NCBI RefSeq assembly: GCF_001905095.1
Contig: NZ_LWLS01000002.1
Span: forward strand, 124,001-188,000
DNA length: 64,000 nt
Direction of reading: 5' to 3'
DNA from: Micromonospora sp. CB01531
GTDB lineage: Bacteria; Actinomycetota; Actinomycetes; Mycobacteriales; Micromonosporaceae
Part shown: positions 35,577 through 43,981 of the stretch, piece by piece
Layout: the number at the start of each line of letters is the position of its first letter
How positions within the stretch are numbered: position 1 is the first letter of the stretch
Made by a program: the position numbers and the translations under genes
The notes under the pieces: generated by a model
Database searches by the model: none
What the model was told of the DNA's origin: nothing
The model's input: the letters and a program-made list of their open reading frames with translations, nothing else

Positions 35577-35948
35577 TCAGTGGGTGGGGGGGATGACGCG
35601 GAGGTGGCCGCGGCGGCCGGTCTGCTGGGGGCCCTGGGCCACCGCCTGGTCGTCCTCCGGGGGGCGGGGCGGGGCAGGGCGGGCAGCCTCGCGGACCGCC
35701 TCCGCCAACGCGACCAGATCGTCGGTGGTGGGCGGCGGCGGCTCGAACTCGCCCTCGTGCCGGACCACGTCCCAGCCGCGCGGAGCGGTCAGACTCCGGG
35801 CGTGCGGCTCGCAGAGGTCGTACGTGTGCGGCTCGGCGAAGGCCGCCAGCGGCCCCACCACCGCCGTCGACTCGTTGTAGACATAGGTCAATGTGGCGAC
35901 CGCTTGCCGGGGGCAGCCGTTACGGGAGCAGCGCCGTGGTGACCTCAC
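35577..35948 (-). CDS. DUF3499 family protein
   Basis: 123 residues. The N-terminus RRCSRNGCPRQAVATLTYVY, the histidine in EPHTYDLCEPHARSLTAPRG and WDVVRHEGEF are the conserved core of this small actinobacterial family; Cys and His residues suggest a metal site. The C-terminal 40 residues are Pro-rich. The GTG start is at 35,948. In related genomes the gene sits beside the metallopeptidase-family and phosphomannomutase genes; the latter is absent here. Function unknown. Confidence 0.85.
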   Translation of the reverse strand: MRSPRRCSRNGCPRQAVATLTYVYNESTAVVGPLAAFAEPHTYDLCEPHARSLTAPRGWDVVRHEGEFEPPPPTTDDLVALAEAVREAARPAPPRPPEDDQAVAQGPQQTGRRGHLRVIPPTH

Positions 35949-36102
35949 GGCGGCAGGGTATCTCCATTACCGGCTCCGGCGCACCGCTTCGCGTTGCGAC
36001 ACGCCCGTCTTGGTGATCACAATTCATCCGATCGGATCATCGGCACGCCGCACCAGCGACGCAACGGCGGGCCAGCCGGTGGTGCGGGCTACCCTGTGCG
36101 TC

Positions 36103-36552
36103 ATGACGAGTCCGGAAAACCGCCGCCCCGGCTCCGGCCGGCGCACCCACCGCGACCGCCACGGCCGCGGGCTGCGGGGGCGGCTGGTGCCGGCCACCGT
36201 ACCGCTGGCCCGGACCAAGGCCGAGGTCTTCGACGACCTGGTGCTGGACACGGTCGAGAGCCTCGAACGACGGTTCGCCAAGGAACTGGCCGGCGTCGAG
36301 TTCGCGGTCGAGGACGTCCCACCGGACCTGAACGTCTACGACTCGGACGTGCTGGAGGACGGCGAGGTCCCGCTGGCCCGCCTGCTGCCCGGGCGCCCCG
36401 GTCGGCAGGAGGTGCCACCCCGGATCGTGCTCTACCGGCGCCCGCTGGAGTTCCGCGCCATGGATCGCGAGGACCTCGCGGACCTCGTGCACGACGTGAT
36501 CATCGAGCAGGTGGCGAACCTGCTCGGGGTCGACCCCGACGAGCTGGCCTGA
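36103..36552 (+). CDS. Metallopeptidase (zincin-like) family protein without the HExxH motif
   Basis: 149 residues. It belongs to the small actinobacterial metallopeptidase family next to DUF3499: a basic N-terminus (GRRTHRDRHGRGLRGRLVPA), the domain FDDLVLDTVESLERRFAKEL and PPRIVLYRRPLEFRA. At the position where active relatives carry HExxH it reads DLVHDVIIEQVANLLGV. Without both zinc histidines, catalysis is doubtful. Divergent from the DUF3499 gene, convergent with whiB. Confidence 0.8.
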   Translation: MTSPENRRPGSGRRTHRDRHGRGLRGRLVPATVPLARTKAEVFDDLVLDTVESLERRFAKELAGVEFAVEDVPPDLNVYDSDVLEDGEVPLARLLPGRPGRQEVPPRIVLYRRPLEFRAMDREDLADLVHDVIIEQVANLLGVDPDELA

Positions 36553-36644
36553 GCCGCACCCGCGTTGCCGCACCCCGGCTGGCCCCCACCGGCCGAGCTG
36601 TCGGCCCGAGCCGGGCGGCCCCCACCGCCCAGGCCCGGTGCACG

Positions 36645-36905
36645 TCAGGCGGCGACCCGCCGCTTCAGCTTCCGCCGCTCCCGCTCGGAGAGCCCACCCC
36701 AGATCCCGAACCGCTCATCGTGCCCCAGGGCGTATTCCAGGCACTCCGTCTTGACTTCACACCGCGAGCAGATTCGCTTCGCCTCGCGGGTCGAGCCGCC
36801 CTTCTCGGGGAAGAACGCCTCCGGGTCGGTCTGCGAGCAGAGCGCCCGCTCCTGCCACTCCGGCGCGTTTCCGAGCAGGTCGGCCACCTCGAGCTGGCCG
36901 TCCAT
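36645..36905 (-). CDS. WhiB-family iron-sulfur regulator (WhmD/WhiB2 type)
   Basis: 86 residues. Four cysteines for the [4Fe-4S] cluster appear in ERALCSQTDPEAFF and ICSRCEVKTEC, followed by the GIWGGLSERERRKLKRR turn and basic tail that mediate sigma-factor contact and DNA binding. The sequence FFPEKGGSTREAKRIC is characteristic of the WhmD/WhiB2 subgroup, which controls septation and sporulation in actinomycetes. A 16-base palindrome lies about 115 bases upstream of the start. Confidence 0.92.
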   Translation of the reverse strand: MDGQLEVADLLGNAPEWQERALCSQTDPEAFFPEKGGSTREAKRICSRCEVKTECLEYALGHDERFGIWGGLSERERRKLKRRVAA

Positions 36906-37741
36906 CAGATGCCTCCTTGTCGCGCACCGGCGTCATCGCCGCTGCAACCCCCCACGCGAAAGGCGTGCTTGTCCGTCCGGTCGCAATTTGTTGCGTTCCG
37001 TGCGAACAACCCCATTCAAATTACACGCGTGTAATGCGTGCGCCGTCAAGCCGAACTTGATAATGGAGTCGCCCTCCCGACACGTTCCGGCCGGCCGTCT
37101 CAGCCGTCCGGGCCTCGCAACCTGCCCTATCGATTCAGACCCCGGACGAGTAACGCCTTCTCCGGCGAGTTGTCCGAAGTTTTCTGCCGTGGCGTACCGG
37201 AGTGGACACCGCCGGAGTCCCCCGGCGGAGGCTCCGGCGGGCCGCACCCGGGCGGCCGTCGCGACACCGTCCAAGATCAGCATTCTGGTGCGCAAAGATA
37301 ACGCGGCTCCCGCCGTATCGCCCGTCGAGCCCGGAATCGCCGACCGCGCCCCGTCCAGATGGTGGACGGAGCGCGACGGCGAACGGGACGCGGACGATCA
37401 GCCCGCCCCGGCGATGCGCTGGTCGCCCGGACGAACTCGGCGACCGCGCCGGCGGTGACGGAAACCGCGCCGGCCGGCGTCCGGTCGTCCCACCAGACGG
37501 TACAGAGACCCGCCTCCAATACCGGGTCGGCGGCACTGTGGAACCCCGTCGCGAATGTGGCGCTCCCCCGCCCGCGAGTGGGTGCGCGACCCGACCCGGT
37601 CGGCCCGGCTGTCACGCCGGTGGCGCTGAGCCCGGAGTGACCGCGGCCGCCGCCGCGTCCCGAGCTGAACGCCTGACCCGCCAACGGCACGGGCAGCGAC
37701 ACGGCCCGCTCGGAACGCCCGACGAACTGGGCGGCCCGCTT
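36906..37741. other. 836-base region without an intact gene (whiB upstream region)
   Basis: The right-hand part grades into the DUF4331 remnant. The left 200 bases should contain the whiB promoter. Frames on both strands are open for up to about 140 codons but show mixed, Arg/Gly-rich products with no family I recognise. One leftward stretch near 37,430-37,560 (FATGFHSAADPVLEAGLC) has coding-like composition and may be more decayed sequence. Confidence 0.45.
37020..37035. promoter_or_regulatory. perfect 16-bp palindrome upstream of whiB
   Basis: ATTACACGCGTGTAAT is its own reverse complement and is much more AT-rich at its ends than the surrounding DNA. It lies about 115 bases upstream of the whiB start. 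The form suits a dimeric regulator of TetR, GntR or MarR type; the binder is unknown. Confidence 0.5.
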
Positions 37742-38024
37742 GTCCTTCGAAGGCGGACAGCCTGTTCCAGAGGTCCACCCTGGACATCGGCACGACGGCC
37801 TCGTTCCTGCTGTTCAGCGACGAGATCGGTCCGGTGTGGTAAAGAAAGCTGCTCGGAATCGTGATCTCGGTGGTGAATTCGAAACGACAGGTGCCATCCG
37901 GATAACCGTCGCCGTCGTGGTCGATGTGAATCCCGTTCCGGACGTCGTCGCCGAACTCGAAGAAGTTCGGGCCACCCGCCGCCGGCATCCACTGGTACGG
38001 CCGCCGGGCGGAAAAGGTTCGACG
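37742..38024 (-). pseudogene. DUF4331 gene remnant
   Basis: About 82 residues keep clear DUF4331 features: AGGPNFFEFGDDVRNGIHID, HDGDGYPDGTCRFEFTTEI and SSFLYHTGPISSLNS. These correspond to an internal N-terminal portion of a protein usually several hundred residues long. Both the start and everything after SAFEG are missing. The frame is continuous with, and immediately follows, the FO synthase stop codon. No ribosome site is seen; not expected to be functional. Confidence 0.6.
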
Positions 38025-40532
38025 TCAGGCGCCGGCGTGACCGTACGCGGTGGTCCGCTTGCGGGCCGGCCGGCCCGCCGCCGCGGCGATCGCCTTGAGC
38101 TGCTCCTCCGTACGGGCCGAGCCGTTGCCCGAGCCGGCCATCCGGGAGATGGTCTCCTCCATCAGCGTGCCGCCCAGGTCGTTGCAGCCGCCCTGGAGCA
38201 TCGCCACGGTGCCCTCGTCACCCAGCTTCACCCAGGAGCACTGGATGTTGCCGATCCGGCCGTGCAGCAGCAGTCGGGCCATCGCGTGCACCGCCCGGTT
38301 CTCCCGCCAGGTCGGGCCGGGGCGGGCGATGCCGGCAAGATAGATCGGCGCGTTGGTGTGCACGAACGGCAACGCGACGAACTCGGTGAACCCGCCGGTG
38401 CGGTCCTGCACGCCGGCCAGCACCCGGAAGTGGGCGAGCCACTGGCCCGGGTGGTCGACGTGGCCGTACATCATCGTGGAGCTGGACCGGATGCCCAGCT
38501 CGTGAGCGGTGCTCACCACCTCGACCCAGGTGGCGGCCGGCAGCTTGCCCTTGGTGAGCACCCAGCGCACCTCGTCGTCGAGGATCTCGGCGGCGGTGCC
38601 GGGGATGGTGTCCAGGCCGGCCTCGCGGAGCTGGAGCAGCCACTCCTTCACCGGTACGCCGGCCTTCGCGGCGGCGGTCACGATCTCCATCGGGGAGAAG
38701 GCGTGCACGTGCATTCCCGGCACCCGGGCCTTGATCGCCCGCACGAGGTCGGCGTATCCGGTGACCGGCAGCTTCGGGTCGATCCCGCCCTGCAGGCAGA
38801 CCTCGGTGGCGCCGGCCGCCCACGCCTCCTCGGCCCGGTCGGCGACCTGATCGACGGAGAGCCGGTACGCGTCGGCGTCCCGCTCCCGTTGCGCGAAGGC
38901 GCAGAAGCGGCAGCCGACGTAACAGACGTTGCTGAAGTTGATGTTGCGGTTGACCACGTACGTGACGTCGTCGCCGATCGCGTCCCGGCGGACGTCGTCC
39001 GCGATCCGGCACAGCTCGTCCAGCGCCGGCCCGTCCGCGCCGAACAGCGCCAGCGCCTTCGCCTCGTGCGCCGGATCGAGCAGCGCCGCCGGGTCCTCGG
39101 CGGCCAGCCGTAGGCCCGCGCGCAGGTCAGGGTCGCTCGATCCGCCCGTCGGTACGCTGACCTTGCCCGCGACCGCCGACCAGTCGCCGTAGACGCTGTC
39201 GAAGTCGCCACGCCGGTCCCCGGTCCGCCCGGTGGTGTCGATGGTGGCGTGCAGGTCGGTACGCCCACCGAACACCTCCTCCGGCTCCTGCCAGGGGCGG
39301 CCGACCGGGCGGGCCGCCTCGACGGCGAGCCCGGTCGCCGGGTCCGCGAGGGCGGTGACATGCGGCAACAGGCGCGGATCCAGCCACGGGTCGCCGGCCC
39401 GGACGTACTCCGGGTAGATGGTCAGCCGCTCCCGCAGGGTGAAGCCGGCCTGCGCGGTCTGCCGGGCCAGCTCGTCGAGATGCGGCCAGGGGCGTTCCGG
39501 GTTGACGTGGTCCGGAGTGACCGGCGAAACCCCGCCCCAGTCGTCGATGCCGGCGCGCAGCAGCAGCGCGTACTCGCCCTCGATGAGGTTCGGCGGGGCC
39601 TGGATGCGCGCCTTCGGGCCGAGCAGCACCCGGGCCACCGCCACCGTGGCGGCCAGGTCCTGCAGCTCCGCGTCGGGCATGCCACGCATCGCGGTGTCCG
39701 GCTTGGCGCGGAAGTTCTGCACGATCACCTCCTGGAGGTGGCCGTACTCCCGCATGGCCCGGCGGATCGCGAAGAGGGCGTCGACCCGCTCGGCCAGGGT
39801 CTCCCCGATGCCGATGAGGATGCCGGTGGTGAACGGCACGCCGACCCGGCCGGCGTCGTCGAGCACCCGGAGCCGGACCGCCGGCTCCTTGTCCGGCGAC
39901 CCGTAGTGCGGGCCGCCCGGCTCCGACCAGAGTCGCGTCGCGGTGGTCTCCAGCATCATGCCCATGCTCGGCGCGACCGGCTTCAGCCGTTGCAGCTCCG
40001 ACCAGGAGAGCACGCCCGGGTTGAGGTGTGGCAGCAGGCCGGTCTCCTCCAGCACCGCCACCGCGCAGGCCCGCAGGTAGTCGAGCGTGGACCCGTAGCC
40101 GCGCTCGTCCAGCCACTGCCTTGCCGCCGGCCAGCGCTCCTCGGGGCGGTCGCCGAGGGTGAACAGGGCCTCCTTGCAGCCCTGCGCCGCGCCCTCCCGG
40201 GCGATCGCCAGCACCTCGTCCTTCTCCAGGTACGCGGCCGGGAGCCGGTGCGGCACCGTGGCGAACGTGCAGTAGTGGCAGCGGTCCCGGCAGAGCCGGG
40301 TCAGCGGGATGAAGACCTTCTTGGAGAAGGTGACGACCCCGGGGCGGCCGGCCTCCCGCAGCCCCGCGTCGCGTACCTCGCCGGCGATCCGGAGCAGCTC
40401 GTCCAGCGCCTCGCCGCGCGCGGTGAGCAGGGCGCTCGCCTCGTCGACGTCCAGCGCCCGGCCGGTCGCGGCCCGGCCCAGGGCCCGCCGGACGCTCGCC
40501 TCGGTGGGGACGGACCCGGTGCGATCAACCAT
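38025..40532 (-). CDS. fbiC: Bifunctional FO synthase CofGH (FbiC)
   Basis: 835 residues, fusing CofG and CofH. It makes FO (7,8-didemethyl-8-hydroxy-5-deazariboflavin), the chromophore of coenzyme F420, from tyrosine and a ribityl-diaminouracil. Two radical-SAM clusters are visible: CRDRCHYC (C81, C85, C88) in the CofG half and CYVGCRFC (C537, C541, C544) in the CofH half. Other landmarks are [20 protein letters not shown] and [13 protein letters not shown]. The linker is about residues 410-500. The later F420 genes cofD and cofE are 1.3 kb away on the other strand. Confidence 0.95.
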   Translation of the reverse strand: MVDRTGSVPTEASVRRALGRAATGRALDVDEASALLTARGEALDELLRIAGEVRDAGLREAGRPGVVTFSKKVFIPLTRLCRDRCHYCTFATVPHRLPAAYLEKDEVLAIAREGAAQGCKEALFTLGDRPEERWPAARQWLDERGYGSTLDYLRACAVAVLEETGLLPHLNPGVLSWSELQRLKPVAPSMGMMLETTATRLWSEPGGPHYGSPDKEPAVRLRVLDDAGRVGVPFTTGILIGIGETLAERVDALFAIRRAMREYGHLQEVIVQNFRAKPDTAMRGMPDAELQDLAATVAVARVLLGPKARIQAPPNLIEGEYALLLRAGIDDWGGVSPVTPDHVNPERPWPHLDELARQTAQAGFTLRERLTIYPEYVRAGDPWLDPRLLPHVTALADPATGLAVEAARPVGRPWQEPEEVFGGRTDLHATIDTTGRTGDRRGDFDSVYGDWSAVAGKVSVPTGGSSDPDLRAGLRLAAEDPAALLDPAHEAKALALFGADGPALDELCRIADDVRRDAIGDDVTYVVNRNINFSNVCYVGCRFCAFAQRERDADAYRLSVDQVADRAEEAWAAGATEVCLQGGIDPKLPVTGYADLVRAIKARVPGMHVHAFSPMEIVTAAAKAGVPVKEWLLQLREAGLDTIPGTAAEILDDEVRWVLTKGKLPAATWVEVVSTAHELGIRSSSTMMYGHVDHPGQWLAHFRVLAGVQDRTGGFTEFVALPFVHTNAPIYLAGIARPGPTWRENRAVHAMARLLLHGRIGNIQCSWVKLGDEGTVAMLQGGCNDLGGTLMEETISRMAGSGNGSARTEEQLKAIAAAAGRPARKRTTAYGHAGA

Positions 40533-40618
40533 CCGTCCACCCTATGCGCTGCCCATCCACCGCACGCCGTGCCCGCGCCCGGTGGACGCCGTCGGCCGGC
40601 TCCGTGGCCGCCGACTCG

Positions 40619-40659
40619 CGGAAAGGGTGGCCTCCGGCGTGGGGTGGCCACCCTTTCCG
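40619..40659 (-). terminator. intrinsic terminator hairpin after the 316-residue membrane protein gene
   Basis: CGGAAAGGGTGGCC at 40,619-40,632 pairs perfectly with its complement at 40,646-40,659 around a 13-base loop. It begins 28 bases past the leftward gene stop at 40,688. Confidence 0.78.
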
Positions 40660-40687
40660 TGAGAGTGCTGACCGTGATCTCAAGCGG

Positions 40688-41638
40688 TCAGCGCGGGTGG
40701 TTCGGGTCGTCGCGGTCGAAGCGCTGGGTACGGTCGCTGTCCGGTGTGGCCGGTTGGCCGGGCTCGGCCGGCTGGCGCGGGATGGCCTGGGTCGGGTCCG
40801 CCGACGGCGGCTGGCCAAAGGGCGGGGCCGGGTGCGGGGCCCCGAACGGCGGCGCGGACTGCGGGGCGTGCGGCGGGGCGGTGTTGAACGGCGGCGCCGA
40901 CTGCTGCTGGCCCGGCTGGCCGGGCGGCGGGTAGCCACCGGGCTGGTTCGCCGGCCCGCCGGGCGCGTACCCGCCCGGGACGGGGTAGCCACCCGGCTGG
41001 CCGGGCGCGGGGTAGCCACCCGGCTGGCCGGACGCGGAGTAACCGCCCGGCTGGCCCGGCGCGGAGTAACCGCCCGGCGCCGGGTAGCCGGCCGGCGGCT
41101 GCGGCCAGCCCGGCTGCGGCTGCCCGTACACGCCGGGCTGCGGCTTCGGCCGGGGGACGTAGTAGAGGGTGCGCCAGACCTTGAAGACCACGAAGGCGGC
41201 GACACCGAAGATCGCCACCCAGGCCAGCCGGGTCAGCAGGCCGAGGAAGGCATCCAGCACCTCGGCCTCGGCGAGCCGGCCGACCAGCCAGACCAGGAAG
41301 GTCAGCGCGCCGAAGAACGCGGCGAGGGCGTACTCGCCGAGGGCCGCCTGCGTGATCAGTTTGGCCTTGGGCAGCGCCGGGCGTACGTGGGTGGCGAGCA
41401 GGACGGCCAACACCGGCAGCACGGCCGACTCGACGCCGACGAAGATGAAGAAGGCGCTCCCCGCCCGACCGCTGAAGGTGCTGTAGCCGTCCATCGGCAC
41501 CAGCAGGCGCAGCAGGCCGACGAAAAGCAGCACGGCATTGGCGCCGAGCAGGACGAGCGCGGCCAGTTCGCGCAGTGGCTTGGTCAACTGGCTGGCCTGC
41601 GTGGCGTCGCCGGACGCGGGCTCGGCGGGGCTGGTCAC
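40688..41638 (-). CDS. Membrane protein with glycine/proline/tyrosine-rich repeat tail
   Basis: 316 residues from GTG 41,638, chosen for the GGGGGAG site just upstream. Four hydrophobic segments occupy the N-terminal 140 residues ([74 protein letters not shown]). The C-terminal half is a disordered tail with nine-residue repeats of the type GYPAPGQPG. Such tails are common in actinobacterial envelope proteins. Function unknown. Confidence 0.72.
   Translation of the reverse strand: MTSPAEPASGDATQASQLTKPLRELAALVLLGANAVLLFVGLLRLLVPMDGYSTFSGRAGSAFFIFVGVESAVLPVLAVLLATHVRPALPKAKLITQAALGEYALAAFFGALTFLVWLVGRLAEAEVLDAFLGLLTRLAWVAIFGVAAFVVFKVWRTLYYVPRPKPQPGVYGQPQPGWPQPPAGYPAPGGYSAPGQPGGYSASGQPGGYPAPGQPGGYPVPGGYAPGGPANQPGGYPPPGQPGQQQSAPPFNTAPPHAPQSAPPFGAPHPAPPFGQPPSADPTQAIPRQPAEPGQPATPDSDRTQRFDRDDPNHPR
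40956..41090. repeat. 27-bp tandem repeat inside the membrane protein gene
   Basis: About four imperfect copies of a 27-base unit (phase marks at 40,983, 41,010, 41,037 and 41,064, each near GTAGCC or GTAACC) encode the nine-residue Pro-Gly-Gly-Tyr repeats of the tail. The period is a multiple of three, so copy-number changes would keep the frame. Confidence 0.65.
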
Positions 41639-41799
41639 GAACTCCCCCTGGGGACGAAAACGGACAGGTGCCAACGCGAGCCTAGCCTGCTTCCTACTGG
41701 TTGCTCATAGCTGAGCGGATCGGACGGTTCGCTTCCGCTTCCCTCACAGTCCCCCGGCCACCGGCCGGGCGACGGCGGCGCGTAGGGAAGGATGGAGCC

Positions 41800-42747
41800 A
41801 TGCGCATCGTGGTACTGACCGGCGGGATCGGGGGCGCGCGGTTCCTGCTCGGGGTCCGGGCGTACGCCCGGGAGGTGGGCGCCGAGGTGACCGCCGTGGT
41901 CAACGTCGGCGACGATCTGCTGCTGCACGGGCTGAAGGTCTGCCCCGACCTGGACAGTGTGATGTACACGCTGGGCGGCGGCGCCGACCCGGAGCGGGGC
42001 TGGGGCCGGGTGGGCGAGACCTGGACAGTCAAGTCCGAGCTGGCCGCGTACGGCGCGGAGCCCGCCTGGTTCGGGCTGGGCGACAAGGACATCGCCACCC
42101 ACCTAGTCCGGACGACGATGCTCAACGCCGGCTACCCGCTGTCCGCCGTGACGGCCGCGCTGGCCACCCGGTGGGAGCCGGGGCTTACCCTGCTGCCGGC
42201 CACCGACGACCGGCTGGAGACCCACGTCGTCGTCGACGGGGACCAAGGGCAGCGGGCGATCCACTTCCAGGAGTGGTGGGTGCGGTACCGGGCGGACATC
42301 CCCACGCACCGGTTCGTCTTCGTTGGCGCGGATACGGCGAAGCCGGCGCCGGGTGTGCTGGAGGCGGTCGGCTCCGCCGACGTGGTGCTGATCGCGCCGA
42401 GCAACCCGGTGGTGAGCATCGCCCCGATCCTGGCCGTACCGGGTCTGCGCGACGCGGTGACCGACGGGCCGGCCCCGGTGGTCGGCGTGTCCCCGATCAT
42501 CGGCGGCGCGCCGGTACGCGGCATGGCCGACCGCTGCCTCGCCGTGCTCGGCGTGGAGTGCAGCGCGGCCGGGGTGGGCGGCCTCTACGGTGGCCGGTCG
42601 GCGGGCGGCCTGCTCGACGGCTGGCTGGTGGCGCCCGAGGACGAGGGGACGCTGGTGCCGGACGCGTCCGTACGGTCGGCACCGCTGCGGATGATCGACG
42701 AGGCGGCGACGGCGGCGATGGTCCGGGCCGCGTTGGAGTTGGTGTGA
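41800..42747 (+). CDS. cofD: 2-Phospho-L-lactate transferase CofD (FbiA)
   Basis: 315 residues. It transfers the phospholactyl (or phosphoenolpyruvyl) group from its GDP-activated donor to FO, giving F420-0 or dehydro-F420-0. Signatures are IVVLTGGIGGARFLLGV at the start, NVGDDLLLHGLKVCPDLDSV, VRTTMLNAGYPLSAVT and LIAPSNPVVSIAPILAVPG. ATG at 41,800 has GGAAGGATGGAG upstream. It overlaps cofE by four bases (GTGA). Confidence 0.95.
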   Translation: MRIVVLTGGIGGARFLLGVRAYAREVGAEVTAVVNVGDDLLLHGLKVCPDLDSVMYTLGGGADPERGWGRVGETWTVKSELAAYGAEPAWFGLGDKDIATHLVRTTMLNAGYPLSAVTAALATRWEPGLTLLPATDDRLETHVVVDGDQGQRAIHFQEWWVRYRADIPTHRFVFVGADTAKPAPGVLEAVGSADVVLIAPSNPVVSIAPILAVPGLRDAVTDGPAPVVGVSPIIGGAPVRGMADRCLAVLGVECSAAGVGGLYGGRSAGGLLDGWLVAPEDEGTLVPDASVRSAPLRMIDEAATAAMVRAALELV

Positions 42748-43832
42748 GACTGGAGATCCTGCCCGTGCCGGGCATCGGCGACGTGACCGAGGGCGACGAC
42801 CTGGCGGCGATGATCGCCACTGCGGCGCCGTGGCTGCGCGACGGGGACGTGCTGGTGGTGACCAGCAAGATCGTGTCGAAGGCGGAGGGCCGGCTGGTCG
42901 ACGTGCCGGCGGACGGGCCTGACCGGCTCGCCGCGCGGGACGAGGTGCTCGCGGCGGAGACCGCACGGGTGGTGGCGGCCCGGGGTGCCACCCGGATCGT
43001 GCAGACCCACCACGGGTTCGTGATGGCCTCCGCCGGCATCGACGCCTCGAACGTGGACAAGACCCGACTGGTGCTGCTGCCCCGGGATCCGGACGCGTCC
43101 GCCCGCGCGCTACGGGCCGCGCTACGCGACCAGTACCACCTGGACGTGGCGGTCATCATCAGTGACACCATGGGCCGGCCGTGGCGCAACGGCCTGACCG
43201 ACGTGGCGCTCGGCGTGGCCGGGATGCCGGCGATCCGCGACCACCGGGGGGAGATCGACCCGTACGGCAACGAGCTACAGCTGACCCAGATGGCGGTGGT
43301 GGACGAGCTGGCCGCCGCCGGTGAGCTGATCAAGGGCAAGTGCGACCAGGTACCGGTCGCGGTCGTCCGCGGCTACCTGGGGGTGGCGGGGGCCGACGAC
43401 GGCGAGGGTGCCCGGGTGCTGGTCCGGGAGGCCGCCCTGGACCTCTTCTCGCTGGGCACCGCCGAGGCGAAGGCGGCCGGGCTGCGCGAGGCCGCGCTCC
43501 TCGCCGACGGGCCGGGCCCGTCGCCGGCCGACCCGGCCGCGGTCGACCGGGCGATCGCCGCGGTCGCCGGGGTGGTCGCGCCCGGCACGGTCTTCACCCA
43601 GGTCACCGACGCCGAGGTACGCGCCGGCATGGTCGCCGGCGTGCCTGGCTGGCCCGTGCACGCGAGCGGGCTCGTGCTCGGGGCGCCGCCGGCCCCGGTC
43701 GACCAGGGCGACCTGGTGCGCTTCGGCGCCGACCTGCAGCGCCTGCGGACCGCGCTGGCCGCGGAGGGCATCTCCTCGGCGGTGTTCCCGCCGCCGGTCG
43801 GCAGCACCGCCAGCGCCGCCCTGGCCCTCTGA
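42744..43832 (+). CDS. cofE: F420-0:gamma-L-glutamate ligase CofE (FbiB N-terminal domain, short C-terminal part)
   Basis: 362 residues. The first 245 residues form the CofE ligase that adds glutamates to F420-0: VLVVTSKIVSKAEGRLVDV, IVQTHHGFVMASAGIDASNV, VIISDTMGRPWRNGLTDVAL and ELIKGKCDQVPVAVVRGYLG. The remaining ~115 residues do not show the FMN-binding nitroreductase pattern of full-length mycobacterial FbiB and are shorter, so reduction of dehydro-F420-0 may depend on another protein. The GTG start is fixed by the GTGA overlap with cofD. Confidence 0.92.
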   Translation: MRLEILPVPGIGDVTEGDDLAAMIATAAPWLRDGDVLVVTSKIVSKAEGRLVDVPADGPDRLAARDEVLAAETARVVAARGATRIVQTHHGFVMASAGIDASNVDKTRLVLLPRDPDASARALRAALRDQYHLDVAVIISDTMGRPWRNGLTDVALGVAGMPAIRDHRGEIDPYGNELQLTQMAVVDELAAAGELIKGKCDQVPVAVVRGYLGVAGADDGEGARVLVREAALDLFSLGTAEAKAAGLREAALLADGPGPSPADPAAVDRAIAAVAGVVAPGTVFTQVTDAEVRAGMVAGVPGWPVHASGLVLGAPPAPVDQGDLVRFGADLQRLRTALAAEGISSAVFPPPVGSTASAALAL

Positions 43833-43981
43833 CCACCGCTCCGGTCTCGGACCCCGTCCCCCCACTCACCGACCCGGCGGGGCCCTGATGCCGCGCCACG
43901 TTGCCGACCGGGCGGGTCCGGATCCCGCTGACCCCACCACCTCTCCGAACTGGCGGCAGCCAACGGGCCCGGCGCAGTGGG

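Noticed and set aside
36933..37702. Overlapping open frames on both strands upstream of whiB
   Set aside because: Products are mixed Arg/Gly/Pro-rich without domains, starts lack ribosome sites, and frames overlap each other; only the DUF4331 segment to the right is recognisable.
38025..40532. Two separate cofG and cofH genes
   Set aside because: The frame is continuous for 835 codons with a linker between the two radical-SAM halves, as in fused FbiC proteins.
40956..41090. CRISPR-like array
   Set aside because: The direct repeats are contiguous 27-bp units without spacers and are in frame inside a gene.
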